Both the position numbers and the translations under genes were made by a program. This document shows positions 31,443 through 41,984 of a stretch of 64,000 nucleotides of DNA, piece by piece. The notes below the pieces were generated by a model, which had not been told where the DNA came from, did no database searches, and worked only from the letters and a program-made list of their open reading frames with translations. Position 1 is the first letter of the stretch, and the number at the start of each line of letters is the position of its first letter. The stretch is from Naematelia aurantialba (taxonomy: Eukaryota; Basidiomycota; Tremellomycetes; Tremellales; Naemateliaceae), in NCBI GenBank assembly GCA_021527695.1, contig JAKFAO010000009.1, positions 124,001 through 188,000 on the forward strand. The letters run 5' to 3'.

Positions 31443-34400
31443 CTAGACACGGAGACTCTCCGGCGGGCCAAGATAGCTCCACCCTCTGCGTTTGACGCCG
31501 CCGAGATCGAGCAGTATCCGCTCAACGACGATCCCGCTCGTGGCCCCCCAGATCGTGAGAGTATGTTTCCCGCCCTTGTCGTTTCCGCCGGGCAGCGTAA
31601 AGTCCAGCTCGACGTTACGGATCTCGTGGGCCACAACGTCGTTCCAGTCGATCGGGAGCGTGCCGGCATGCACCAGCTCGACCGAGTCGGGAATCGGCGT
31701 GACCAGGACCGGCGGGCCCTGGTCTAGCTGTACCCCGAACGCGAGTTTCTTGTTGAGGATGAAGTTGTTGCTAGGGCCGATCTGGACGACAACATGCACA
31801 TTCCCCTCTTGGTTCGAGGCAGAGAAGACCGAAGCGCCCGTCGTGTAGAAATCATACGACAGAGACGGGCCGGCGCCGGCCGTAAAGTTGACCTCGGATA
31901 CAGGGAACATGGCAAGCCCGGACAACGTGCGGCCGTACCACTCCAGCTCTTCGAACGCGTATCCGTCCACCGAGGCGTTGCGGGAAAAGTGTGCAGCCTC
32001 GATGGAGATATAGCCGTCGCCCTCGACGTGGCCGGTAAAGTCGTTGGGGACGGGTTCGGGCTTGACCACGGGAACAAAGACCGTGACGTTGCTTCCGTCT
32101 GACGAGGCGACCAAGAGCTCTGCCGTCCCGTTGAACGGCGCGCCGTCTACGGGATCCGGCACGTTGTCCCAGTCGACCGAGATATAGACCCGCTGATCCG
32201 TCGATGCGTCGCGCATGATTTTGCCGTGTGACGGACTGGCAGACAACCACGTCTCGTTGGCGACCAACGTGAATGTCACGTCCTTGGGACCGCCCGAGCT
32301 CAGATCCAGCCACCGAGTCGGCGCGCCATACGGATCCATCTTGAGCACCGTCGGCGACCAGCAGTCGAATTCGCCCCCGCAGTTCCACGGCGAGATGCCG
32401 GGCCATGCCCCCCGCGAGTTCTCGGGAGATACACGGATGTACGCTGCCAGGCCAGGCGGCTCGGCCTCCCGAGACGGTCGGGCTGGCAAGAAGGTCTCGA
32501 TGAAGTTGACGGGAGGCATGGTGTTTCGCTGCGGCTCCAGGAACCAGTTGAAGTTGATGTGCTACAACGAGCTCAGTAGGGGCTATGCGGTCTACCACAA
32601 GAGAGTCCAGAGCGGCAGCCAGATGCGTCATTTGTGGAGGAGGAAGGAGAACATCGAATAGCATCTGACTAGGAGACCAGACTCACAGTCTGATCGAGCA
32701 CGTGATCCCACCGCCCTTCATACAACTCGTGATACTCTTGCGTGATCTTTCTGTCGTTCTGGAACAGCTCGATGGCCTTCTCTGCCCACTTGTTCGTCGA
32801 TGTTCGAGCCTGATCAGAATACACGTTGTTCCTCCCCACTTGAATACCAAGATTCAGCCACACCTAACATGTGGTAAGTTCGCCAACTACTCACCGGCGA
32901 TGTACATGCGATTCAAGTTGGCCATGAGTTTGATCTCAGCATGCAGCAGCTCGAAGTATGCGAAGCCGACCGCCTTGGGCATCTTGCGATACACTTTTTC
33001 TGAGCGGGCTTCGAGTTCTGTCCAATCTTGCAGAACGCGCTCGGCCCTGACACTCCTCAGCCATGCCTAAGCAGGTGGCTCACTCTTCGTAGTTTTCAAG
33101 CGACCATAGCGTCGAGTTGAGAAGCTCTGGTTTGATGCGCGACACGTATCGCTGTTTCCATCTAGGTCAGAAACGCCAGAGACAGAATAAGAGAGCGTGT
33201 CATTGAACGGAATGGGCTCCCGGAAGATTCGCCACTCACTGCAAAAGTCGCATAGGTCCACGCGACCTCCTCGGCATACTCTGGGCCAAAGTCGCGAGCG
33301 GCCCAGGCGGTAAGCCACGAGGTGAGCGAGTTGCGGGGCCATTCGTCCCAGTCATAGGCGAGGGTGAGGAAGTAGTCGAGCGGTGTCTCGAGCAGCTTGA
33401 GGTCACCGACGTTCAGCACCCAGACCTGGTCGACTTGGAAAGTCCGTGCAATGTTCAGTTGTTCCCACACTACATTCCGGGTGAGCGAGGAAGCGCCAGA
33501 TGACTAGGTCACTGAGAATCTCTGACTGACTCTTGGCGAGGGAGATCTACCAGCGTCAATACATGCTCGTCACCAAACGTCCACGCCAAGGCAAGTACTA
33601 ACCGTATTGATCCACTTGTAATCTCGGGGCACGCCCACGTCTATGGAGACTCAGCGCAGCCCAAAGCTTCGCAACCGTCTGTTCGCCAGCCACGAAGAGA
33701 GGAATGAGGGGGAGGGACAAGGGAAGGGAGGTCGCGACTTACACTCGGCGTGGTAGTAGAGACCAGCACCTGCCGGATGATCCCAGCTGGCAGGAGGAAC
33801 AGTCATGATGTTGCCCCAATTGTCGTCCGCCAGCATAGCGATTACTGCAGCTCAGCACGTTCCGCGACACCCCCACTATCACACACGACCCACCGTCTTT
33901 CGGGACCTTGAGCTGCAAGGGAGGTCAGTGCGCTGGCCTCAGAGGACCGGATGAATCGCCGCTTACGCCTGCCTGGAAGTACCCCTGGACCTCTTTGTAC
34001 ATGCACCACATCTGCGGAATGGTCGTGACGTCAGAGGTATTGTATACCTTGCTGAGGATCCCTCGCTGGGTATCCGTGATCTCCTCCAACAGCTAACAAC
34101 AGGCTTTAGCGAGCCCAATTTCGCCATTACACTCAAGCCGCAGCCAGGTATGGGTAGGAGGCTAGGAGACCGGTTAGTCCTCTCTGACTCACTTCTTTGC
34201 TGGCTCCCGTGAGGGGACTGTCCCCATCGCCTCGCATACCCATAGTGAAGAGCGTCTCCATTCCCTTGGCCCTCTCGGCGCCATAAGTCCACCATTCTTC
34301 GAGCTTATCCTTGTTGGTCCAGTCCCAGGGGCCTTGGCCTTCGAGGTCCCACTCGGCCTTGTTGCGCCCCATGGGTTCGTGGTGCGACGTGCCCATGACG

Positions 34401-36063
34401 ATGCCCATGCGGTTCGCGAGTGCTTGGTTGGGGCCTGGGTGCGGTGGCCGTGGCAGGCCGTGGGAGATGTCTGCGCCGTCGACGGAGAACATGCTTGCCC
34501 ACACTGGTAGGGCACGGACATGAGCATGTGCCCACGTGTTGTTCGCGCTTCACGAGCGAGGGGTGGCAAGCGTATCATATCGGACGAACATCGTCTCCAA
34601 GGAGGTGACACGGGGACATGGATTCCAAAGACAAGAAGAGAGCAAGATGTGGAAGGAAGGGTGCGAGGGAAGAGATGGCGATACGGGGCAATACGGACAG
34701 GCCGACTCACTCGCAGGCCACATGTAGTTCGCCCGAAGACGCAGTAAGAGCTCAAACACCTTCTCGTACATGCCAACCTGGAACGGCGGCTCCTTGGCCG
34801 GTATGCCAAACTTTTCATGTGCCCAGTTGAACAGCACGGGCAGTTCGTCATTTATGAACAGTCCGCGGTACTTGATGCTCGGCTCGGCATGGCGACAGGC
34901 AGCCGAGGTGTTGAACGCGACGACGGCGCGGCGGCGAGTGGGCACGTCGGCCCACCAGTACCACGGTGAAACGCCCATTTGCTCCGAGAGGCTGTAGAGG
35001 GCGTAGATGGTGCCGCGCTGAGGGGGTGTCAGCTGGTCTCACTGGGTATTATCGACGGTTCTGTTCTTGGCCCCAGGGGACGGTAGATGCCAACAGGACG
35101 GTATAGGTCGCTCAAGGGACTTCACGTCTCCCCTCGATGTTGAGAGAGAAGCGAAACACCGAAGAGAGAGAGAGAGAGGGAGAGAGAGAGGGAGAGAGGG
35201 AGAGAGGGAGAGGGAGAGAGAGAGGGAGAGGGAGAGAGGGAGAGTGGAAGAGAGTTGCCAGTGCAGGCCGCCACTTCGACTCTCCTTCCGACTATATCAC
35301 CCCGTGTCGTCTTGATCTTCACAAGACGAACCGACAACGATACTTCGACACAAGGCAGCAACCGCCCACGAAACTCGACAAGCCGGCGACTCACCCGATC
35401 CGAACCCGTCAGCACCAGCGCCTCGTTGACGCCGCGCACCTTGTCGCCACGCACGACCCTGGCGTCCCAGACCTCCCACCGGCCCTTCATTGCGTCCACC
35501 CAGCCAAACGGCTGGGCCTGGACCAGCCCGCTCTCCGCACTACCTACCACGATGGCGCGGCCCGTCCCGCGCGGCAGGGTGTCGTTGTACACCCGCGGCC
35601 GGAGTCCCGTCACCCGGCGGACATCGTCTGCAAAGCCCGCGACGGCGAGGTGGATCCCAGCGTCGTCGTCGGACGACGTCACGATTGGCAGGACGCGCCG
35701 TTTCGTCCCGTCAGCAATGACGAACGACTCGCGCGACTCGCTTCCGACCTTGGTCCGTGTCCGTCCAGTACCAAGGCTGCCCGATCCATCCAGGACTGAG
35801 GAGGAGAACCAGACGATCGACTGGGCATACTCCCATACCGTCGTCGCCAGGCGGATAAGCGGGTGTCCAGTCCCCAACACCACCTCCTCCCCCTCCTCCT
35901 GCCTATGCCCATAGCAGCTTGATTGACCGTGGTCGTGCTCGTAATCGACGATCACGCCGAGGTCCTGGTCATGTCGCCCTTTCGGAAACGTGATACACTG
36001 CTGCCCGCCAAGCGCAACCACAGCCTGCGCTACTAGCAACACCGTAGTAGCTCTGACCAGCAT
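31443..36063 (-). CDS. Secreted GH115 xylan alpha-1,2-glucuronidase
   Basis: GH115 enzymes release (4-O-methyl-)glucuronic acid side chains from xylan. Exons: 36063-35395, 35017-34711, 34503-34193, 34092-33967, 33912-33894, 33844-33743, 33640-33603, 33546-33531, 33469-33240, 33151-33084, 33046-32895, 32838-32687, 32561-31443; 1102 residues, all phases closed. A signal peptide of about 20 residues (MLVRATTVLLVAQAVVALGG) points to secretion. Landmarks: GTIYALYSLSEQMGVSPWYW, YRGLFINDE, the catalytic-domain block MGTSHHEPMGRN, DDNWGNIMTV, QARTSTN, and the C-terminal HTLTIWGATSG with YLGPPES. An in-frame Met at 36159 would add 32 residues. Very small exons (16 and 19 nt) occur mid-gene. Intron 1 carries a GA-rich microsatellite. 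Its 5' neighbour is UDP-glucose dehydrogenase. Confidence 0.94.
35163..35254 (+). repeat. GA/GGGA microsatellite in GH115 intron 1
   Basis: About 90 bp of GAGA and GGGAGA units between exon ends 35395 and 35017 of the GH115 gene; C/T-rich on the coding strand. Confidence 0.95.
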
Positions 36064-36538
36064 ACTGATCCAGATTGTCCAAGTAAGCTTGATGGGCTCT
36101 GCTTCTGCTCGAGTACTCGTGACAGTCTGCTTTACGCTGCTTCTAAGTACACTTGACAATGCGCACTCGGCGTCGACCGGACCGGAACACCTCCACCCTG
36201 TTCCTGAAAATGGGGCATCGCCGGGGCCGCGTGGGGCAATTCAGCAGCCAACAACGCAGCACCACGCATCTCTGATGCCAGACCAGTTCTCGCATCCAAC
36301 TCCCCAGTGGAGGCCAGGGATCACCCCCGCTTGACTCGCTGCCGAATGACCGATGCCTCAGGGATACACCCGTCGGCTGCTTCAGATATGCAACCATCCA
36401 TGATTTCATCTATATACCGGAACCCAAGCGAGTCAAGCTATTGACACGCGCAATGATAAGCGCAATGATATGTGTACGCGGGGAAATAGATGAGGGAGAA
36501 TAACCAGCCGAGTAAGTCCATGCGCGCTTCCTGGTCGC
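36064..36538. other. GH115 promoter / UGD1 3' region
   Basis: 475 bp between the GH115 start and the UGD1 stop, both on the minus strand. The frame upstream of the GH115 signal peptide is open to 36159. No other gene is seen. Confidence 0.5.
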
Positions 36539-39016
36539 TTAAACTCGGTCACCAGTACCGATCGTGACCACGCTGAAGCCAATCTTCTGCAATGCCTTGC
36601 GGTCAAGCATCAGACGACCGCTGGGTCTCGTCAGCACCTGAGGCAACGAGAGGATCACAAGCACTCACTCAAAGACAAAGGCAGGACGCGGGCAGTTCTT
36701 GTAGATCTTCTCCCAGTCAAGAGTCTTGAACTCGTCCCACTCGGTGCAGATGACAATTGCCTCGGCATTCTTGCATGCCTCCTCCGCAGTCTCGCAGATG
36801 GTCATGTGCGGCTTGACTAAAAATATCGTCAGCAGGTTGCATTTATGACAATCCAGACAACTCACTAGGTTCAGCGGGCACCTCTCCGTAGCTGATGAAA
36901 GGTCAGTCCTAATCCACTTTGCCCACGACTGAAGCACTCACTTGGTCAGATCCAGCCAGATCTGAGATTCGGTAACCTGAGGGTCGTACACAGTGATGCG
37001 TGCCTTTTCAGACAGGAAGTGGTTGGCAATGGTGATGGAAGGCGACTCTCGGGCTGGCAACGTATGAACATTTGGCGATATCTGGCTTGTGGGACTTACT
37101 GTCACCAGTGTCCTTCTTGAACGCCCAACCGAGGATAGCAATCTTCTTGCCGGTGATGCTGTGCAATGTAAGTTGAAGTATCACGAGCACCTTGGAGCTT
37201 ACGTGTTGAAGAGAGTGTCAACGACCTTGCGGGCAAATCGGTCCTTCTGGTGCTCGTTCTACGAAATTGTCAGAGTGATTCCGGGACTGATTGAAACCAA
37301 GCTCACCATCTCGACAACGGCTCGCCAGTACTTGGCAACTTCGGGCAAGTGAAGGGACTCTGAGAGGTAGACCAAGTTCAGGATATCCTTTTGGAAGCAA
37401 GAACCACCAAAGCCCTATTGCCAGATCAGACTTGTCCCATGCGATATGATGAACAACTCACGACTGAAGCCTTCAAGAACTTGGAGCCCATACGAGAGTC
37501 CTTGCCGACAGCAAATGCGACTTCGTCAATGTTGGCGCCAGTAGCCTCGCAAATGGCCGAAAGGGCGTTTACCGAAGAGATACGCTGCGCCAACATGGCG
37601 TTGGCGGCGAGCTTCGAGAGCTCAGAAGACCAAAGGCCAACGGTAAGGATTCGCTCGGTGGGAACCCAGTTGGCGTAGACGCTCATAAGCGCCTTGCACG
37701 CGTCGAGGCCCTCCTCGGTCTGGAGAGAACCGATGAGAACTCGGTCGGGGGCGAACAGGTCGGCGATGGCGGTACCCTCAGCAAGGAACTCTGCGGCGAG
37801 TCAACCTAGCTAGATCGTCACACATTCAGTTAACTCACCAGGGTTGGAGAGAATGTCAAAGTGGCAGCCAGGCTTGGAGTTGGCCTCGAGGATGGTGCGC
37901 ATAGACCTGAAGCCACATTAGAGGATGGCGATCAGGCTGGGGAGCAATACATACTCGGCAGTTCGGCAGGGCACCGTCGACTTCTCGACGACGATCTTGG
38001 AGGAAGTCGAAACCTCGGCAATTCGGCGGGTAGCGAGCTGGAGGTAGCTTAGAATGACATTAGCTGCGTCCAGGACATGCTGGGTAAAACTCACTTCAGG
38101 TCGGCCGCGAAGCCAGCTCCGATACCCGACTTCTTGGTGGGGGTGTTGACGGACACAAAGATGAGGCTGCCCGTGTCAGCTGGGGTACATTACGCTTCGC
38201 ATGCCCGAGACTGGGCTGGCGCTGATAACTGGGTAGAGCGGGACTCACTCGGCCCCGGCGATAGCAGCGTCGACGTCGGTGCTGAAGAAGAGGTTCTTTC
38301 CTCGGGCAGCCTTGACGACCTCATCGAGACCTGGCTCGTAGATGGGCAGGTTGTCCGAGTTCCAGGCGTCGATACGGGCCTGGTTCAAGTCGACAATGGT
38401 GACTGTGATGTTGGGACTGTGGTTTGTCAGCGGACCGTCTGGCAACGACGAGCTGCAACAGGGTCCAGGAAGAGAGCACGGAAGGCAAGGGATGAGCTGT
38501 ATTATGTGATAGACATGTGCTGCATCAGAGCCACTGGAGGCATGCCCCCGACCTCGATTGTGCAAGATATGGAAGGGTGGGAAAAGGGTGGGCGAGCGTG
38601 CGAAAGAAGCTGCTACTCACCACTTGAGCGCACTGAAAGGTGGAGAAGCATGATCAGCAGATATTCTTGGTGAGACAGACAGCGCAGTAGCGTCTCGTTG
38701 TGAGCATGCTGAATTCAGAGCTCACATGACTGCGCAGGTAGGACCACCTACACCCGGCGTCAGTGACTGCTCTAGTCTCTCGGTGTGCTGGAGCTGCGCT
38801 CGGAGACATACCGACATAACCAGCACCAACTGCACAGAGGACATCAGCGTGTGTCCTGTATACTTTGAGACAGGCGGTGATTGAGAGTCCCCAGCTCCTC
38901 TACCGAGCCCACGGCAGCGAACGCATGCTCCACAGGCTCTGCCTGGAGCTGGGGATTGTGGGTATACATTGGGACCACGCACTGCAGCAGATCTTCTTGA
39001 CGGTGATGGGGGCCAT
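36539..39016 (-). CDS. UGD1: UDP-glucose 6-dehydrogenase
   Basis: NAD-dependent enzyme that oxidises UDP-glucose to UDP-glucuronate, precursor of UDP-xylose and of glucuronoxylomannan. Sixteen exons: 39016-38983, 38829-38812, 38747-38726, 38632-38621, 38416-38249, 38166-38095, 38047-37955, 37906-37839, 37790-37462, 37414-37307, 37258-37203, 37158-37100, 37053-36942, 36891-36866, 36816-36669, 36620-36539. These give 468 residues, the usual length. The NAD site IGAGYVGGPT is assembled from three small exons. Other motifs: [31 protein letters not shown], the catalytic [10 protein letters not shown] with Cys278, and [17 protein letters not shown]. Exon 4 is only 12 nt. The promoter side contains an 11-nt C run and a CACGTG at 39587. 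Confidence 0.97.
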
Positions 39017-39933
39017 GATGCTTCTGTAGAATCTGGGCGAGTATAAAGAGGAGTGACTGTTCAGAGGACAGGACGAGGTTGGCAGCAGGTATATAAACTG
39101 TTGGAGGAGAGAGATAGAGAAGGAGAAGAGGAAGATGGAGAAATGGGTGAGAAACGCGATTGCGGTCGGTGGGACGCGCTGGCGGAAATTTCCCAATCGG
39201 GTAAGGTTAGGCTCGCCTGTCTGATTTTTTGCTTTTCTGCCGAAACCGTAAGACAAGCAAGAGAGAAAGTAGAGGGAAAGAAAGAAAGAAGACGGGGAAA
39301 TCAACCCCCCCCCCCTGAATCGGCCACGTTTGTTGGTTTTCCCACGCGAGTTTAAAATTCGGATTGACCGGACAGAGCAACTTTTTGTTGGGTGTCCTGG
39401 ACAGCGTAGCAATGGCAAGCAGCAGGCATGGGGGAATGGCGGGGCAGGTGGGTGTAGCTGCGATGCAGCGTGCGCAATAGGTAAATACACCGTCATCTGG
39501 GTGGGTGATACGTATCCGGAGCCGAGTTAGTCATAGGGTAGGAGTAAGGCCGATCAGTGTCGCAAGGGGAATAGTCCGGACAACCTCACGTGATATCCAG
39601 AACACTGCAGATAATCAAGGCATAGCTGTGGACATGGCTGGTCGCTGCGAGCCACTAACCTGCATCCGGCTACTTGCTGCATATTACATACTACATACTG
39701 CATACTACATACTGCATACTGCATACTGCATGCCGCATACTAATAATGTATTTCCTGGTATACTGTGCATGATATAGCTATGGCAAAATACAAGATCGGC
39801 GAAAGCCTGGCCGGCAGGATGCCTCGTCGAGGCATTGACCGCTCATGTGCCAGATTAAGGAAGAATGCGCTGACCTATTGTGCGGCCTGGCGTTGTTGCG
39901 AGTGGAACTACGTAGAATGAGCTGACCTCCTAG
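39017..39933. promoter_or_regulatory. UGD1 upstream region with C-run, CACGTG and CATACTA repeats
   Basis: No gene is supported. It contains a polypurine stretch at 39265-39300 that ends in an 11-bp C run (39305-39315). CACGTG (as TCACGTGA) is at 39587-39592. A short tandem repeat of CATACTACATACTG and GCATACT units spans 39680-39745. Confidence 0.55.
39680..39745 (+). repeat. CATACTA/GCATACT short tandem repeat
   Basis: Eight or more 7-nt units of (G/A)CATACT in an intergenic stretch upstream of UGD1. Confidence 0.8.
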
Positions 39934-41360
39934 TCACTGCAGATGGAGATGGAGATGGAGATGGAGGCGGAGATGAAGATGAGATGGAGATGGAGGTGAA
40001 GTTGGAGATGGAGATGGAGACGTCAGATCCATGACACTCACGATATCCTTGAGCTGCGAGTTGGCCTCTTCAAACTGCTTCTCGAGGTAGTTTGCCTACT
40101 CCTGTCAGCGGCTGAACTACCACAAAAGGCGGGCCGGGCCATTGGCGGGAAAACTGATGCAACTGAAGGCCTGACGGGAGAACTGACGCGACTGCAGGGC
40201 TGGCGGGAAACTGACGCGGCATGGACAACCACGAGCGCCAAGATGAGAAAGACGGCTTACCTTTTTGCTCAGATTCGTCAACTCGTCTGCCAACGCCTTG
40301 TCCTGTTGCTTCTGCTCGGTCTCGACGCTCTCGCGGGGCTGTTGCAGAAACCTGGTCGTGTCAGCGGTCTTGCTCGTATAGCTTTCGAGAATTGAGGTCG
40401 TTGGACGTGCGGGTACCGGGATGGATATGTTGGCCGGCTGATCACTGATCCGGCGAATCAAGCACCGACGAAAGTGTCATAATACGAGGCGGAAGCGTTA
40501 AGCATCCACGGCCTAGCTGTCGCCGAAGCAACGAGCGAGGGAGAACATGGAGGCAAAGGTCGAGGTTGGAGCAAAGGTAGCGAAACGAAATAGAGGCAAG
40601 GGAGATTGGTACAGGAACGAGACGCAGGTGAGTGCCAAGGGGAGAGCGAGACAAAGCGCAGTAGAAAGAAGAAAGTGGATGCCAAGCAAGGAATTGATGC
40701 AGACAGGAGACACATATGAGCGTCGACGGAGAGGCACACAGAGCGGTAACGTGAAGAGAACGTGCAGAGAGACCAAGACGGGCAGAAGCAGACGGGCAGA
40801 GGCAGACGGGCAGAGGCAGACGGGCAGAGGCAGACGGGCAGAGGCAGACGTAGCACCACCCAAACCCAGCTCACATCTTGCCGACACCCCGAAACATCCT
40901 ATCCTCGCCTTTCGGCACGCCGCCCAGCTCCCGCATCGTCAGCTGGAGGATCTTGCGTTCTTTCTCCTTGGACTGGATTTGGCTCCGCACGACCGCGAGA
41001 GCGCGCTGGGACGTGACTGCCTTCGAGGATCAGCTGCGCCCACACGTCAGAGGACATAGTGGTGAGCGACGTAGAGACGGAAACAGATACGATCACTGGG
41101 GCAGAGATGGGAGCTCTGGAGAGGATGAGGGATACGTGGTGATTGATACGCGCGTCGCCATGGCCATAGAATGGAACTGGACGGAATAGACGACGCCCAG
41201 AACAGTTGAAGACAGCTTCATGCGACTGGTGTAGATCACGGCCAGACCCACTGACCTGCGTCTGGATCTGCTGCAAGATCTGCACAGTGTCAGCTCGTGT
41301 CCGCCCAACATATGGTTTTGAGCACACCTTGTGAAGCGTGTCCTCTGACAGACCCGACAT
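39934..41360 (-). CDS. PFD1: Prefoldin subunit 1 (beta-type)
   Basis: Subunit of the hexameric cytosolic prefoldin chaperone that hands actin and tubulin to CCT. Exons: 41360-41328, 41279-41256, 41020-40875, 40351-40261, 40095-40042, 39936-39934; 116 residues. The pattern is beta-prefoldin: N-terminal coil (LSEDTLHKILQQIQTQAVTS), SKEKERKILQLTMREL, the hairpin RMFRGVGKMFLQQPRESVE, and the C-terminal coil ANYLEKQFEEANSQLKDI. In this model the last exon is only the stop codon. The last intron (105 nt, CATCTC repeat) is in frame and open, so its retention adds 35 Ser/Pro/His-rich residues and ends at the same TGA. Intron 3 is 523 nt and carries a 14-nt minisatellite. Confidence 0.88.
39937..40041 (-). 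repeat. CCATCT repeat filling the last prefoldin intron
   Basis: On the plus strand the unit is GGAGAT, about 14 copies with variants, inside the 105-nt terminal intron of PFD1. On the coding strand it reads CCATCT/CATCTC, pyrimidine-rich, ending in CTGCAG at the splice acceptor. Confidence 0.88.
40785..40855 (+). repeat. 14-nt minisatellite in prefoldin intron 3
   Basis: Five near-identical copies of CAGACGGGCAGAGG inside the 523-nt intron between PFD1 exon ends 40875 and 40351. Confidence 0.92.
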
Positions 41361-41984
41361 CTTGCTATACGGCGACGTACCACTCACGAAGTTGCTCGGC
41401 CTCGTAACTACATAGGACGCGAAAGCCAACCAGGCAGCCGCTCCTTTATCCGGACCTCCCTTTCTTGCCTCCGACTCGGTCCAGCGGTATACCATTCCAC
41501 CAGCATTCGAGTCTGCACACCACACGACGTCGTACTTGACATCCCACTGCTTGACATCCACTCGACTTGCCATCCCGCTCGTATTACATACTCAACCGCA
41601 GTCTCCCGGCCAACATGATCACCCGTTTATGAGCCTACCGCCGCTCACCCGATCCGCCATGACCGACATGTTACGAGGCAGAGTCCGGACCGACGATTTC
41701 TTACCGCCTTCAATATTCATACAGAGTCGTATTCTTGACAGCGCTCTCTGACAGCTCCTGGTGTACTAGCGACTCTTCCGGGCGATCCTCATCTCCATAT
41801 CTGCATATCTGCCTGTTTGCACCTGCATCTGCATATTACATTCTGAGCATTTCGTCTCCCGCCCAAAGCAACTACCAGCAAGCGGCGCCAGCGGCCCATT
41901 CGCTAAGCACTCACGGGCTAAGCAACCGTGCGACCGGAGACATACACCGCATCAGCGGTGCCCACAACGGCTCGCCCTCACAAC
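41361..41984. promoter_or_regulatory. Divergent promoter PFD1 / GTPBP-like gene
   Basis: 624 bp between two divergent starts. On the minus strand the frame is open in phase with PFD1 from a Met at 41573 to the PFD1 start; I treat this as chance leader sequence. No other gene. Confidence 0.45.
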
